A stretch of 64,000 nt of DNA from Zobellella endophytica (GCF_003012775.1 NZ_PXYG01000004.1:124001-188000), one strand, 5' to 3'; counted from the stretch's first letter, positions 27,676-37,217 are shown. Notes: generated from the letters alone by a model not told the origin. Made by a program: numbers and translations.

Positions 27676-28314
27676 ATGTCATTATTCGATTTTGAAAAGC
27701 TGCAAAACGCCCAACAAGCCAACCTGGCCCTGGTACAGAACCTGAGCAGCAGCCTGTTTGCCAGCGTAGAAAAGCTGGGGCAGTTGCAATACAAGGCCCT
27801 TACCGAGCTGAGTGCGACCCAGTTCGACTACGGCAGCAAGCTGCTGGCGGTTCGCGATCCCAAGGCCTTCTTCGAGCTGCAAACCGCCTTCTTCAGCCCC
27901 AGCAGCCTGCTGGACCGTCAGCTGGCCTTCAACCGTGAACTGGTTGCCCTGGCCACCGAAGCCCAGGAAGAAGTGAGCAAGTTCGGCGAGCAGCAGATCG
28001 CCGCCGGCAGCAAGCAGGTAGACGAGTGGGTCGAGCAGGTTGCCAGCAGCGCGCCGGCCGTGGCCGAGCCGGCGGTTACCGCCCTGAAATCTGCGGTCAG
28101 CAACGCCAACGAAGCCTATGAAAGTGCCCAGAAAGTGGTGAAAGAAGCCGCTGACATCGCCGACAAGGCGGTGAAGCAGGCCGCGGAAAACTCCGAAAAA
28201 GCCGCCAAGCAGGCCGCCGAAGCCGCGGAAAAAAGCATCAACACCGCCGCCGCCGCGGTAACCAGCTCAGCCCCCGCCGCCAAAACCACTCGCGGTGCGA
28301 CCAAGGCCAGCTGA
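27676..28314 (+). CDS. phaP: phasin (polyhydroxyalkanoate granule protein)
   Basis: The 212-residue protein is a phasin. An N-terminal helical domain (about 1-115, with FDFEKLQNAQQANLALVQNL and QFDYGSKLLAVRDPKAF) coats polyhydroxyalkanoate granules. A long Ala/Lys/Glu-rich helical tail (about 135-200) ends in a basic, low-complexity segment that may touch DNA or anionic surfaces. The ATG at 27676 follows AGGAG by 9 bp. It converges with phaR, the granule-sensing repressor, which in other bacteria controls phaP. Confidence 0.92.
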   Translation: MSLFDFEKLQNAQQANLALVQNLSSSLFASVEKLGQLQYKALTELSATQFDYGSKLLAVRDPKAFFELQTAFFSPSSLLDRQLAFNRELVALATEAQEEVSKFGEQQIAAGSKQVDEWVEQVASSAPAVAEPAVTALKSAVSNANEAYESAQKVVKEAADIADKAVKQAAENSEKAAKQAAEAAEKSINTAAAAVTSSAPAAKTTRGATKAS

Positions 28315-28350
28315 TAACGATAAATAACAACAAGTTGTTATCTCGTTTGA

Positions 28351-28384
28351 GACGATAGGGGTCACTCCTTATCGTCTTTTTTTT
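28351..28384 (+). terminator. terminator of the phasin gene
   Basis: GACGATA (28351-28357) pairs with TATCGTC (28370-28376), with extra GG/CC pairs inside, followed by eight T. It overlaps the last codons of convergent phaR. Confidence 0.85.
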
Positions 28385-28889
28385 GCTCCTTGTCCTTGCC
28401 TTTGCCCTGGTCCGGGAAGGCGCTGAACAGGCCGAACATGTTCTGGGTGTTGAGGTAGAGGTTGCGCGACTGCTCCACGTACTGGCGCATCAGCTCCTGC
28501 ATCATGGGCACCTGGCCGCGCATGAATTCGGTCCATGCTTTGGAAGACTGCATGCCGGCCTGGCTCTGGATATCGAGCACCGACTGGATGCTTTCCTCCA
28601 GGTAGCTGCCGAGCACCCCCTGGAAGGGGCCGTAGAAGCGGATGATGTTTTTCAGCATATCGCTGGAGAAGATGGGATCGCCGTCGCTTTCCGCCTCCTG
28701 GATGATCTGCAGCAGGATGCTGCGGGTCAGATCTTCGCCGGTTTTGGCATCCACCACCTGGAAGGGCTCTTCTTCCTGCACCAGCCGGCGGATATCGGCC
28801 AGGGTGACGTGGCTGCTGGTATGGCTGTCGTACAGGCGACGGTTGGGATATTTTTTGATAATGCGGACATCATCCTGCGGTTTTGACAT
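28362..28889 (-). CDS. phaR: polyhydroxyalkanoate synthesis repressor
   Basis: The 175-residue protein matches PhaR. The N-terminal DNA-binding domain has IKKYPNRRLYDSHTSSHVTL (11-30), and the two PHB-accumulation regulatory segments follow, with RFYGPFQGVLGSYLEESI near 85. The tail is rich in Lys and Asp. PhaR represses phasin genes and is titrated by nascent granules. Imperfect TTTTGCGC/GCACAAAA dyads upstream of the neighbouring phasin gene are candidate targets. The PHA synthase genes are not in this window. Confidence 0.93.
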   Translation of the reverse strand: MSKPQDDVRIIKKYPNRRLYDSHTSSHVTLADIRRLVQEEEPFQVVDAKTGEDLTRSILLQIIQEAESDGDPIFSSDMLKNIIRFYGPFQGVLGSYLEESIQSVLDIQSQAGMQSSKAWTEFMRGQVPMMQELMRQYVEQSRNLYLNTQNMFGLFSAFPDQGKGKDKEQKKDDKE

Positions 28890-28917
28890 GCGGCACTGGC
28901 TCTCGGCTGGCTGGGGT

Positions 28918-30248
28918 TCAGGGCAGTGTATCCCAATCCCCGGGGGGGCTCAATTTAACGGCAGTGTGCCTGCCCGGCCGCGGGTCCTTAGACACCACCA
29001 CCTCCCGCACTGCGGTATCGATGCCGGCATCGCCGGCCGGCAGGGTGCGGGAAAATACCTCCAGGGGCAGGGGGCGGCCGAAGAAATAGCCCTGCAGGTA
29101 GTGCACCCGCCGTGCCGCCAGGTAATCCACCTGGGCCTGGTTTCCACGCCTTCCGCCACCATCTGGAGTTCGAGCCGGGTGGCCAGGTCGATCACGTTGT
29201 CGACCAGGTGGCTGGAGAGGGCGTCGACCCCGATCCTGCCCACGAAGCTGCGGTCTATCTTGAGGTAATCCACCCGGAACTGCTGCAGGTAGGCCAGGCT
29301 GGAGTTGCCAGCGCATCAGCACTTCACAGCCGGTGCAACGCTGCTCCTGTCCGTCGACCACGAGTTGCAGTAAAGGCACGAACTCCTGCTGCCGCAGCGC
29401 CCGTGCCAGTTCCTGGGCGGGGGAGGTGACGCGGCCCAGCAGCCAGAACAGGCCGGAGCCGGCCCCCAGGCCGAACAGGGGAAGCAGGAGCAGGCTGCCA
29501 CTGGAATAGGCCCAGGCATGGTGCCAGTCGCTCTGGCCGGAAAGGTGGGTATCGAGCCGGTAGGCGTAGTGTGTGGAAGGGAGAGACAGGCCTTGTCCTT
29601 CCTGCTCCGGCAAGCCATCCCGGACCCGGCCATCCGGCCCCATCCAGCGCGAGCCCACGATCAGGCGGACAGGGGCGCCGGCGCCCGGCATGTCGAGGAT
29701 ATTGCGCAGGTAGTAACCGTCTATCCCCACCAGTACGCTGTATTCCCCGGCCGTTTGGCGATAGGCGATAAGGGGGTCACCCGGTTGCCGGACATCAGGC
29801 GCAATTGCCCCTCTGTGAAGTCCTCGGTCCGCGAGTCGGCCTGGTAGGCGCCGTAGAGGGAGGTGCAGTCGATATCGCGGCCCCGGGCCAAATTCACGGT
29901 GCGGACGTCCGGCACCGCCGCGACCTGCTCGCGCAGCCGCTGCTCCACCAGTTCACAGGGCTGGCCGGCATGCTCCGCCACGGCGTCGGCGGCGCGGCGG
30001 GCGTGGTCCAGGGTCTGATCCAGCCTCCGCCGGGCGTGCTCCAACTGGTCTTGGGTGTCCCGGTAGAGTCCGCTCTGGAGCTGCCAGTGGACGATCCCCA
30101 GGCCCAGCCGCACGGGCAGCAGGCCGGCGAGCAGGGCCGCGCCCAAGCGCAGGGAAAAACGGCGCAGCCTGGCATGGTGAAATGGCATTCGATATCCCCG
30201 GTGTATGTGGAACAAGTATTCTATGTTATCGAACGGGACTCGTTGCAA
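28918..30248 (-). pseudogene. decayed CSS-motif EAL phosphodiesterase gene
   Basis: Remnants lie in shifting frames. The first (30248-29721) gives a membrane segment and a periplasmic CSS-type domain with the conserved Cys pair. A frameshift near 29,725 leads to the rest of the sensor, a second membrane helix and the start of an EAL domain (GCEVLMRW). Roughly a hundred EAL residues are then missing near 29,305. DYLKIDRSF and VAEGVET appear in another frame (29273 downward), and a last shift near 29,130 gives YLQGYFFGRPL. An intact gene would encode a redox-sensing c-di-GMP phosphodiesterase. One frameshift could be a sequencing error; the deletion could not. Confidence 0.85.
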
Positions 30249-30323
30249 CAGAAATGATGCTAGTCCAGCACCGCCGGCAGGGGACGGGCCCGGAACCTCC
30301 GCTGCCGGGCCCGCAAGCGAGTC

Positions 30324-30806
30324 TTAGCGGCGCGGATCATCGGCCGGATTGACATAGTTCAGTTGCCAGGGGCCGACTGAGGTCAGTTGGACCACCGTCT
30401 CGCCCTCGGCCAGGGCGTAGTGGCGCATGCCCGGGGGCATGGCGGTGTAGCTGCCGGCCGCAAGGCGCTGTGCGTTTTCCTTGGCGTGGCTGTCATCCAT
30501 GCCCAGGTAGACGATGCCGCTGAGCACCGTGACCCTTTCCACGCCGGGGTGCCAGTGCAGCGGGATCAGGTAGCCGTCGGGCAGCTTGAGGCGCATGGTG
30601 AAGATCCCGGCTTCGGTCGGGTTGCCTTCCAGCACCGCGAACTGGGCCCCGGCGGGCACCGAGGCCGGACCGGGCTGCCATGCGATCTGCTCGGGCGGGT
30701 AAAGCAGGTGTTGCTCGGGGCCCTGGTCCGGGATGTCGGCGGCCAGGGCCAGTGCCGGCAGGGCGATGCCAAGCAGCAGGCCGTTCCATCTTGGTTGCTT
30801 CTTCAT
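30324..30806 (-). CDS. secreted cupin-domain protein
   Basis: The 160-residue protein starts with a signal peptide (LLLGIALPALALAAD) and has one cupin barrel. Metal ligands are likely in PLHWHPGVERVTVLSG (near 85-98), with a second His in MPPGMRHYAL near 128. Function is unknown; small periplasmic cupins are often dioxygenase-like or anti-sigma-like. A GC hairpin without T-run lies between it and the decayed gene. Confidence 0.75.
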   Translation of the reverse strand: MKKQPRWNGLLLGIALPALALAADIPDQGPEQHLLYPPEQIAWQPGPASVPAGAQFAVLEGNPTEAGIFTMRLKLPDGYLIPLHWHPGVERVTVLSGIVYLGMDDSHAKENAQRLAAGSYTAMPPGMRHYALAEGETVVQLTSVGPWQLNYVNPADDPRR

Positions 30807-30944
30807 GATATTATCCTCCCTTCTCCGGGTGTGGTCAGATGGCCGCGCCCTGTCTTAAGCCTACTACATGGGGTATCGAAGGACTTAGGGCTGCCGTTGC
30901 GCCCGCACGACCATCGGTGTTCCTTTTTTCAGACGAGGATAAAG

Positions 30945-31427
30945 ATGCAAGTTGCCGACAACACCGTAGTGCAGTTCAACTACATCTTGAAGGGCGAGAA
31001 TGGCGAGGTGCTGGAAAGCAACGCCGGCCAGTCGCCCCTGGCCTACCTGCACGGCCACCGCAACATGATGCCGGGGGTGGAAAAGGCCCTGGCCGGCAAG
31101 GAAACCGGCGAACGGTTCAGTGTGACCCTGCCGGCCGCCGAAACCTACGGCGAGCGCAAGGACGGCCTGACCCAGCGGGTGCCGGTCAAGCACCTCTCCG
31201 GCGCCAGCCGCTGGCGGCCGGGCATGACCGCGGTGGTGCACACCGACCAGGGCCACCGCCAGGTGACCATACTGAAAGTCGGCAAGTTCATGGCCGAGGT
31301 GGATCTCAACCATCCCCTGGCCGGCCGCACCCTGACCTTCGAACTGGAGGTGGTGGCGGTGCGTTCCGCCAGCGAGGAAGAGATCGCCCACGGCCACGCC
31401 CACGGCGAGGGTGGCCACCACCACTGA
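30945..31427 (+). CDS. FKBP-type peptidyl-prolyl isomerase, SlyD-like
   Basis: The 160-residue cytoplasmic protein has the SlyD layout: FKBP half (VQFNYILKGENGEVLES at 9-25 and YLHGHRNMMPGVEKAL near 33), an inserted chaperone flap (about 70-125), then FKBP closure (HPLAGRTLTFELEVVAV). The tail is His-rich (HGHAHGEGGHHH) and may bind Ni or Zn. It would isomerise Xaa-Pro bonds and act as a metal-handling chaperone. The ATG at 30945 follows GAGGAT; the longer open frame upstream is non-coding. Confidence 0.9.
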   Translation: MQVADNTVVQFNYILKGENGEVLESNAGQSPLAYLHGHRNMMPGVEKALAGKETGERFSVTLPAAETYGERKDGLTQRVPVKHLSGASRWRPGMTAVVHTDQGHRQVTILKVGKFMAEVDLNHPLAGRTLTFELEVVAVRSASEEEIAHGHAHGEGGHHH

Positions 31428-31507
31428 GCAGTAGGCTTGTTTGGGGTGCGTAAAGAGGCACCAGAGCTGCCTCATCCATCCGTAGGGAACCGCCGGTGGG
31501 AAACCCC

Positions 31508-31543
31508 AACAAAAAGGCCGAGCACATGCTCGGCCTTTTTGTT
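31508..31543. terminator. bidirectional terminator
   Basis: ACAAAAAGGCCGAGCA and TGCTCGGCCTTTTTGT pair perfectly around a 2-nt centre. It ends the SlyD-like gene and, on the other strand, the truncated YbaK-like gene. Confidence 0.9.
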
Positions 31544-31561
31544 AGGTGCGGCACGCCTGGG

Positions 31562-31971
31562 CTAGCCCTCAATCTCCCGAGGCTGGACCAGTCTCAGGTA
31601 GTCTTTCATGGGCAAGCTGAACAGTTCACGGTAACTCCGGCACTGAAGACGATCTCTTCCTGGCGTGCGAGTTCGGTGTCTATATACACCGGCATTTCAT
31701 ACAGGTTGCCAAAGGGGGGCAGGGCGCCGACTTCGCAGTCGGGAAACTTCTCGCGAAAGTCGTGTTCATGCAGAAAGGTCACCTCCTGCGCCGACAGGGA
31801 CCGGGCCAGGCTGTCGGAATGGAGCATCTTGGGGGCGGGCACCACTATCATTGCCATCTGGCCGTCCAGCGTCATAATCACCACCTTGGCTATCACCCGG
31901 CCCGGTACATGGGCGGCCTCGGCCACCTCCTGGGCGGTAAACGCCGGCGAGTGAGAAATGACCCTGTATTT
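31562..31971 (-). pseudogene. truncated and frameshifted YbaK/aminoacyl-tRNA deacylase-like gene
   Basis: Read on the minus strand, the sequence next to the IS gives KYRVISHSPAFTAQEVAEAA and then the YbaK fold (VPGRVIAKVVIM, GALPPFGNLYEMPVY). The N-terminal 20-30 residues are missing at the IS boundary. Near 31,625 the frame breaks: the expected ending (LFSLPMKDYLRLVQP) is in another frame, stopping at 31562-31564. It therefore has two lesions. An intact protein would be a trans-editing deacylase for mischarged tRNA. The missing 5' end is not found on the far side of the IS. Confidence 0.85.
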
Positions 31972-31990
31972 CAGGGCAAGATTATGAAAC
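31972..31990 (+). repeat. terminal inverted repeat of the IS, left
   Basis: CAGGGCAAGATTATGAAAC. It contains the transposase stop codon at its inner side. Confidence 0.88.
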
Positions 31991-33142
31991 CCCCAGTCCT
32001 GCCAAGACTTGCGACAGGTAGGCGTTGTTTCGGCTTGCCCGCTTTTGTTTGCGTTTCATGCCGGCCTTGAAGCTGGTGTCTTCCTTCAACGCATTGAAGG
32101 CGATATGCCGGATGGTGGCCATGTTTTCGCCGGCCTGCTCTCGCCGAATGCGACAGTCGTCTTCCCGCATGCCTGCATCGAGTTGCCAGTGCAGCTGGGA
32201 TTCTATCGACCAGTGGGAGCGGCTGGCTTCCAGCAGCTCCTTGGCCGACAGCTTCGCCGAGCTGATGTAGTAGCGTACCTTGATGTCCTTGGCCGGTTGA
32301 CCGCCCACTTCCCGTATCGCCGCCACTATCCCCAAGGTTTTCAGCTCCGGCCAGTCAAACACCAGGTCCCCCAGGATGGACAAGTCGTCCACCGCCAGGC
32401 TCATCCGGGTTTCCTGGCGGCCATGGCCACTTTCCTGCGTGCTGTAGCTGTCACTATCGGGATGCTGAAACATCTCCATCCGGAAGTAATGATTGAAGGC
32501 CTCTTCCAGCTTGGGCTGGTTGCCTTTCACCGCCAGCAGGTAGTCCGCGCCCTTGTTGATCACCTTCTGGGCGATGGCCCGCTGGCAGCCCATGACATCG
32601 ATGGTCACCAGGCAGCCACGAATGCTCAGCAGCTCCAACAGTTCGGGAATGGCGGTGATCTCATTCGATTTATCATCGGTTTTAACCTGGCCCAGCACCA
32701 CCTGATTGGCGGCGCTGAACGCCGATACCATGTGGATGGCGCCTTGCCGCCGGCCCTTGTCGTAGCTGCCTCGCAGGGTTTTGCCGTCGATGGCGACCAC
32801 TTCGCCTTCGGTCGCGTCATGGCACTCTTTCATCCAGGCGGCAAAGCTCTTTTGCAGCTGCCTGGCCGAGAGCATGCCCATCACCCGGGCGATGGTATCG
32901 TGCACCGGCACGCCGTTCTCGACGTCGCCGTACTGGCGCAGCCAGTCGAGATGATCGACGCCGAAATCCTCGATTTCCTCCCACCCTTCGGCGCCGCCAA
33001 TCACCGCCACGATGGTGAGAAAGAGGATGTCCGGGAGCTTGTGCTCCACCTTCCATTGCTGGCGCGGGTCACTGATGATGGAGAGGTGCTGCAAGAGGCC
33101 GAGTCCGTTCATGGCGATCATCTGTCGTTGAAAAGACAGCAT
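31982..33142 (-). CDS. ISAs1-family transposase (H-repeat-associated protein type)
   Basis: About 386 residues, full length for ISAs1/H-repeat proteins such as E. coli YhhI. It carries WKVEHKLPDILFLTIVAVI, GVPVHDTIARV, AIDGKTLRGSYDKG, the DAMGCQ-type motif as DVMGCQRAIAQK, YLLAVKGNQP and HWSIESQLHWQLD, covering the DDE catalytic core. It appears intact. The start is uncertain: ATG at 33142 is chosen, but a TTG at 33169 behind AAGGA, or the ATG before NGLGLLQHLS, is possible. Confidence 0.9.
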   Translation of the reverse strand: MLSFQRQMIAMNGLGLLQHLSIISDPRQQWKVEHKLPDILFLTIVAVIGGAEGWEEIEDFGVDHLDWLRQYGDVENGVPVHDTIARVMGMLSARQLQKSFAAWMKECHDATEGEVVAIDGKTLRGSYDKGRRQGAIHMVSAFSAANQVVLGQVKTDDKSNEITAIPELLELLSIRGCLVTIDVMGCQRAIAQKVINKGADYLLAVKGNQPKLEEAFNHYFRMEMFQHPDSDSYSTQESGHGRQETRMSLAVDDLSILGDLVFDWPELKTLGIVAAIREVGGQPAKDIKVRYYISSAKLSAKELLEASRSHWSIESQLHWQLDAGMREDDCRIRREQAGENMATIRHIAFNALKEDTSFKAGMKRKQKRASRNNAYLSQVLAGLGVS

Positions 33143-33279
33143 AGGATCACAGCTGATATTGATCGTCAAAGCGATCCTTCCCCATCGAGATATTTCTTCA
33201 TAAAATGTGCGCTCCGCTGTACAACGTGGTTGTTAGTGTTTAAATTTTCAACCCGCCAAAAGCCTTGTCCCATAAGGGT

Positions 33280-33298
33280 TTTTCATGATCTTGCCCTG
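33280..33298 (-). repeat. terminal inverted repeat of the IS, right
   Basis: Reads CAGGGCAAGATCATGAAAA on the minus strand, differing from the left repeat at two positions. The following 220 bp up to the gor terminator show no gene. Confidence 0.88.
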
Positions 33299-33520
33299 CG
33301 GGCGACCTTGCCTCTCCTTTTCCCTGTGATTGACGTTGGCTCGCCAGCATTTAGGTAAAAACTCATATGAAGCTTTCGCATTATATGCAGCGAAGGTTGC
33401 AGATTGGAACACTGACTTGCCTGCAGACGGCACCGACAGGTGGCGCCGGAGCCGATCCCTTTGTCCGACCTTTATCGAGTAACGGAAGAGATGATGGGTT
33501 TCATGGTTTAAACCAAACAA

Positions 33521-33548
33521 AAAAAGCCGGGCGTTTTCCCGGCTTTTT
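33521..33548 (-). terminator. terminator of gor
   Basis: AAAAAGCCGGG (33521-33531) pairs with CCCGGCTTTTT (33538-33548) around a 6-nt loop, 19 bp after the gor stop; on the minus strand it ends in a T-run. Confidence 0.88.
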
Positions 33549-33566
33549 ACTTTTTATATCAATAGA

Positions 33567-34919
33567 TTATCTCATGGTGACGAATTCTTCGGCGCCGGTC
33601 GGGTGGATGGCCACGCAGGCGTCGAAGTCGGCCTTGGTGGCACCCATTTTCACCGCCACCGCGAAGCCTTGCAGGATTTCGTCCATGCCGAAGCCGATAC
33701 CGTGGATGCCGACGATTTTTTCGTTGTCACCGGCGCACACCAGCTTCATCTTGCAGGGCTGGCGGTGCCGGGTCACGGCGGTGTACATGGCGGTGAACGA
33801 AGAGGTGTATACCTTGATGTTGTCGTCGCCGTAGTGGTCCCGGGCCTGGGGCTCGGTCATCCCCAGGGTGCCGATGGGCGGATGGCTGAACACCACGGTC
33901 GGGATCAGGTCATAGTCCATCCTGGCATCGGGCTTGTTGTTGAACAGCCGCTCGGACAGCTGGCGTCCGGCCTTCACCGCCACCGGGGTCAGCTCCACGT
34001 AGCCGATGTTGTCGCCCACCGCGTACACGCCCGGGGCCGTGGTGTTCTGGTACTCGTCCACCTTGATGTAACCGTGCTGGTCCACCGACACGCCGGCGGC
34101 CTCCAGGTTCAGGCCCCGGGTCAGCGGGCGGCGGCCGATGGCCCAGATCAGGCAGTCCACGGTGAGCGACTCGCCGTTCTCCAGGTGCAGGGTCAGGCTG
34201 CCGTCGGCCTGTTTTTCCACGCTCCTGGGCACGGAATGGGTGTGCAGTCGCGGGCCTTCGGTGGCCATCACCTCCACCAGGGTGTCGGTGAGCAGGGGGT
34301 CGAAGCTGCGCAGCGGCGCCTGCTTGCGCACCAGCAGATGGGTCTCGGAGCCGAGCGCGTTCAGCACCCCGGCCAGCTCCACCGCGATGTAGCCGGCGCC
34401 GGCCACCGCCACCCGCCTGGGCTGCTCGGTCAGTTCGAAGAAGCCGTTGGAGTCGATGCCGTGCTCGGCACCGGGAATATGGGGAACGATGGGCTCGCCG
34501 CCGGTGGCGATCAGGATATGGTCGGCGCTGTAGTGCTCGCCGTTCACCTCGACGGTGTTGGCGTCCTTGAAGCGGGCGAAGCCCTTGATCACGGTCACCT
34601 TGTTATTGCCCAGCACCCGGTCGTAGGACTGGTGGATGCGGCCGATATAGGCCTGGCGGCTTGCCACCAGCCGGGCCCAGTCGTGGCCCTTGAGATCCAC
34701 GTCGAAGCCGTAATCGGCGGCGTAGAGTTTGATTGCCTCGGCGACCTGGGCACCGTGCCACATCACTTTCTTCGGTACGCAGCCCACGTTGACGCAGGTG
34801 CCGCCCAGATCCTTGGCTTCAATCAGCGCTACTTTTTTGCCGTACATGGCGGCCCGGTTGGCGGAGGCGATGCCGCCGCTGCCGCCACCGATGGCGATAT
34901 AGTCGAAGTGTTGTGCCAT
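33567..34919 (-). CDS. gor: glutathione reductase
   Basis: The 450-residue flavoenzyme has the same length as E. coli Gor. FAD motif [13 protein letters not shown] lies at 11-23, the redox pair is Cys42/Cys47 in [13 protein letters not shown], the NADP motif GAGYIAVE is near 175 and the active-site His is 439 in [10 protein letters not shown]. It reduces oxidised glutathione with NADPH in the cytoplasm. The start at 34919 has GGAG 7 bp upstream; a longer frame to 35003 lacks a ribosome site. It is divergent from prlC, a neighbourhood also known in enterobacteria. Confidence 0.97.
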   Translation of the reverse strand: MAQHFDYIAIGGGSGGIASANRAAMYGKKVALIEAKDLGGTCVNVGCVPKKVMWHGAQVAEAIKLYAADYGFDVDLKGHDWARLVASRQAYIGRIHQSYDRVLGNNKVTVIKGFARFKDANTVEVNGEHYSADHILIATGGEPIVPHIPGAEHGIDSNGFFELTEQPRRVAVAGAGYIAVELAGVLNALGSETHLLVRKQAPLRSFDPLLTDTLVEVMATEGPRLHTHSVPRSVEKQADGSLTLHLENGESLTVDCLIWAIGRRPLTRGLNLEAAGVSVDQHGYIKVDEYQNTTAPGVYAVGDNIGYVELTPVAVKAGRQLSERLFNNKPDARMDYDLIPTVVFSHPPIGTLGMTEPQARDHYGDDNIKVYTSSFTAMYTAVTRHRQPCKMKLVCAGDNEKIVGIHGIGFGMDEILQGFAVAVKMGATKADFDACVAIHPTGAEEFVTMR

Positions 34920-35139
34920 ATGTCTGCTCCGTGGATGAGTGGGGTTCGAGTAAAGCGATGGGCCGATTGTACACCAAGTTTTGCCCGAGCAGGCGGTCAA
35001 CAAATCGCCGTTTCCGCGGTCGATCGGCAGACAAATGCACGAAAGGCTTGAACATTGACGCGGCTATCACCATGTTAGGGGTATTCCCTCGGTTGCCTGC
35101 GGGCAAGGCGACGGCCAAAACAAGAAAGAGGTACAGGAT

Positions 35140-37182
35140 ATGACGAATCCGCTACTTACCATGGACGGCCTGCCGCCGTTCAGCCAGATCAAGCCGGAAC
35201 ACATCAAGCCGGCGGTGGAGCATGCCATTGCGGATTGCAAGAAGCGGGTGGAAACGGTGCTGGCGCGCCACGAGGAGTTCACCTGGGATAATCTGGTAGC
35301 TCCGCTGGAGGAAGTGAACGATCACCTGAGCCGTATCTGGTCGCCCATCGGCCACCTGAACGGGGTGATGAACAGCGAGGCGCTGCGCCAGGCCTATGAG
35401 TCCTGCCTGCCGCTGCTGTCCGAGTACCACACCTGGATGGGCCAGCATGAGGGGCTGTTCGACGCCTACCGGAGCCTGGCGGATCGGGACGATTTCAAGA
35501 AGCTGAGCCTGGCCCAGCAGAAGGAGGTGGACAACACCCTGCGCGACTTCCGGCTGTCGGGTATCGCCCTGGAGGCGGAGCAGAAGCAGCGCTTCGGGGC
35601 CATCCAGGCCCGGCTGTCGGAGCTTGGATCCACCTTCTCCAACCGGGTGCTGGACGCCACCCAGGCCTGGTTCAGGCACATCACCGACAAGGCACAACTG
35701 GCCGGCCTGCCCGAGTCCGCCCTGGCGGCGGCCGAGGCCCAGGCCAAAGCCCGGGAGCTGGACGGCTGGGTATTCACCCTCGACATTCCCTCCTACCTGC
35801 CGGTAATGATGTACGCCGACGACGCCGCCCTGCGCGAGGAGCTGTACCGGGCCTATTGCACCCGGGCCTCGGATCAGGGCCCCAACGCCGGCGAATTCGA
35901 CAACAGCACGGTGATCGAGGAAATCCTGGCGCTCAAGCAGGAGCTGGCCGAGCTGCTGGGTTACGACAGCTATGCCCGGGTGTCCCTGGCCACCAAGATG
36001 GCCCAAAGCGAGCAGCAGGTGCTGGATTTCCTCGACCAGCTGGCCAGCCGCTCCCGTCCCCAGGGCGAGGCCGAGCTGGCCGAGCTCACCGCTTTTGCCC
36101 GCGAACAGCACGGGGTGGAGCGGCTCAACGCCTGGGACATCAGCTACTACGGCGAAAAGCTCAAACAGCACAAATACACCATTTCCGACGAAGAGCTGCG
36201 CCCCTACTTCCCCGAGCACCGGGTGGTGCACGGCCTGTTCGAGACCGTGAAGCGGCTGTTCGGCATCAAGGTCAAGGAACGCTTCGGGGTGGAAGTATGG
36301 CACCCGGACGTGCGCTTCTTCGACATCTACGACGAAACCGGCGAGCTGCGCGGCAGCTTCTACCTGGATCTGTACGCCCGCGCCAACAAGCGCGGCGGCG
36401 CCTGGATGGACGACTGCATCGGCCGCCGCTACCGGGAGGACGGCAGCCTGCAGAAGCCGGTGGCCTACCTCACCTGCAACTTCAACGGTCCGGTAGGCGA
36501 TCAGCCTGCCCTGTTCACCCACAACGAGGTGCTGACCCTGTTCCACGAGTTCGGCCACGGCATCCACCATATGCTGACCAAGGTGGACGTGGCCGGGGTG
36601 GCCGGCATCAACGGCGTGGCCTGGGACGCGGTGGAGCTGCCCAGCCAGTTCCTGGAAAACTGGTGCTGGCAGCCCGAGGCGCTGGCCTTTATCTCCGGCC
36701 ACTACCAGAGCGGCGAACCGCTGCCGGCGGACATGCTGGAGCGGATGCTGGCGGCGCGCAACTTCCACTCGGCGCTGATGATGCTGCGCCAGCTGGAGTT
36801 CGCCCTGTTCGACTTCCGCCTGCACATGGCCAAGGACGGCGCCCAGCCCGGGCGGGTGCAGGAAATACTGAACCAGGTGCGCAGCACGGTGTCGGTGCTG
36901 CCGCCGCCCGAGTTCAACCGCTTCCAGCACAGCTTCTCCCACATCTTCGCCGGCGGCTACGCGGCGGGCTACTACAGCTATAAGTGGGCCGAGGTGCTGT
37001 CCAGCGACGCCTTCTCCCGCTTCGAGGAAGAGGGGGTGTTTTCGGCCAAGGTGGGCCGCGACTTCCTGCACGCGGTGCTGGAGCAGGGCGGTTCCAAGGA
37101 GCCGATGGAGCTGTTCAGGCAGTTCCGCGGCCGGGAGCCGAACATCGACGCCCTGTTGCGCCACTCGGGCATCGCCGCCTGA
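35140..37182 (+). CDS. prlC: oligopeptidase A
   Basis: The 680-residue metallopeptidase of the M3 family has the zinc site HEFGH at 469-473, where it lies in the E. coli enzyme. FDNSTVIEEILALKQELAELL and FSHIFAGGYAAGYYSYKWAEVL are further family stretches. It degrades signal peptides and other short peptides in the cytoplasm. It is followed by a strong terminator. In E. coli rsmJ comes directly next; here a c-di-GMP gene lies between. Confidence 0.97.
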   Translation: MTNPLLTMDGLPPFSQIKPEHIKPAVEHAIADCKKRVETVLARHEEFTWDNLVAPLEEVNDHLSRIWSPIGHLNGVMNSEALRQAYESCLPLLSEYHTWMGQHEGLFDAYRSLADRDDFKKLSLAQQKEVDNTLRDFRLSGIALEAEQKQRFGAIQARLSELGSTFSNRVLDATQAWFRHITDKAQLAGLPESALAAAEAQAKARELDGWVFTLDIPSYLPVMMYADDAALREELYRAYCTRASDQGPNAGEFDNSTVIEEILALKQELAELLGYDSYARVSLATKMAQSEQQVLDFLDQLASRSRPQGEAELAELTAFAREQHGVERLNAWDISYYGEKLKQHKYTISDEELRPYFPEHRVVHGLFETVKRLFGIKVKERFGVEVWHPDVRFFDIYDETGELRGSFYLDLYARANKRGGAWMDDCIGRRYREDGSLQKPVAYLTCNFNGPVGDQPALFTHNEVLTLFHEFGHGIHHMLTKVDVAGVAGINGVAWDAVELPSQFLENWCWQPEALAFISGHYQSGEPLPADMLERMLAARNFHSALMMLRQLEFALFDFRLHMAKDGAQPGRVQEILNQVRSTVSVLPPPEFNRFQHSFSHIFAGGYAAGYYSYKWAEVLSSDAFSRFEEEGVFSAKVGRDFLHAVLEQGGSKEPMELFRQFRGREPNIDALLRHSGIAA

Positions 37183-37191
37183 ATCGGGGAT

Positions 37192-37217
37192 AAAAAGGTG
37201 GCCTCGGCCACCTTTTT
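37192..37217. terminator. terminator of prlC
   Basis: AAAAAGGTGGCC and GGCCACCTTTTT pair perfectly with a 2-nt centre, 9 bp after the stop. Confidence 0.88.

Larger units (their letters stand above)
31972..33298 (-). mobile_element. ISAs1-family insertion sequence
   Basis: A 1327-bp element with one transposase gene. Its ends are imperfect inverted repeats (CAGGGCAAGATTATGAAAC at 31972-31990 against 33280-33298), matching at 17 of 19 positions. The flanking 8-10 bp do not match, so there is no visible target duplication. This and the missing start of the YbaK-like gene point to a later deletion or rearrangement at one end. Confidence 0.88.

Noticed and set aside
27085-27695. Several short frames in the gcl-phasin gap
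   Set aside because: Low-complexity or frame-shifted translations with no ribosome sites; the gap is regulatory.
30285-30313. Terminator after the cupin gene
   Set aside because: CGGGCCCGG/CCGGGCCCG forms a stem, but there is no T-run on either strand and the loop is 11 nt; not listed as a terminator.
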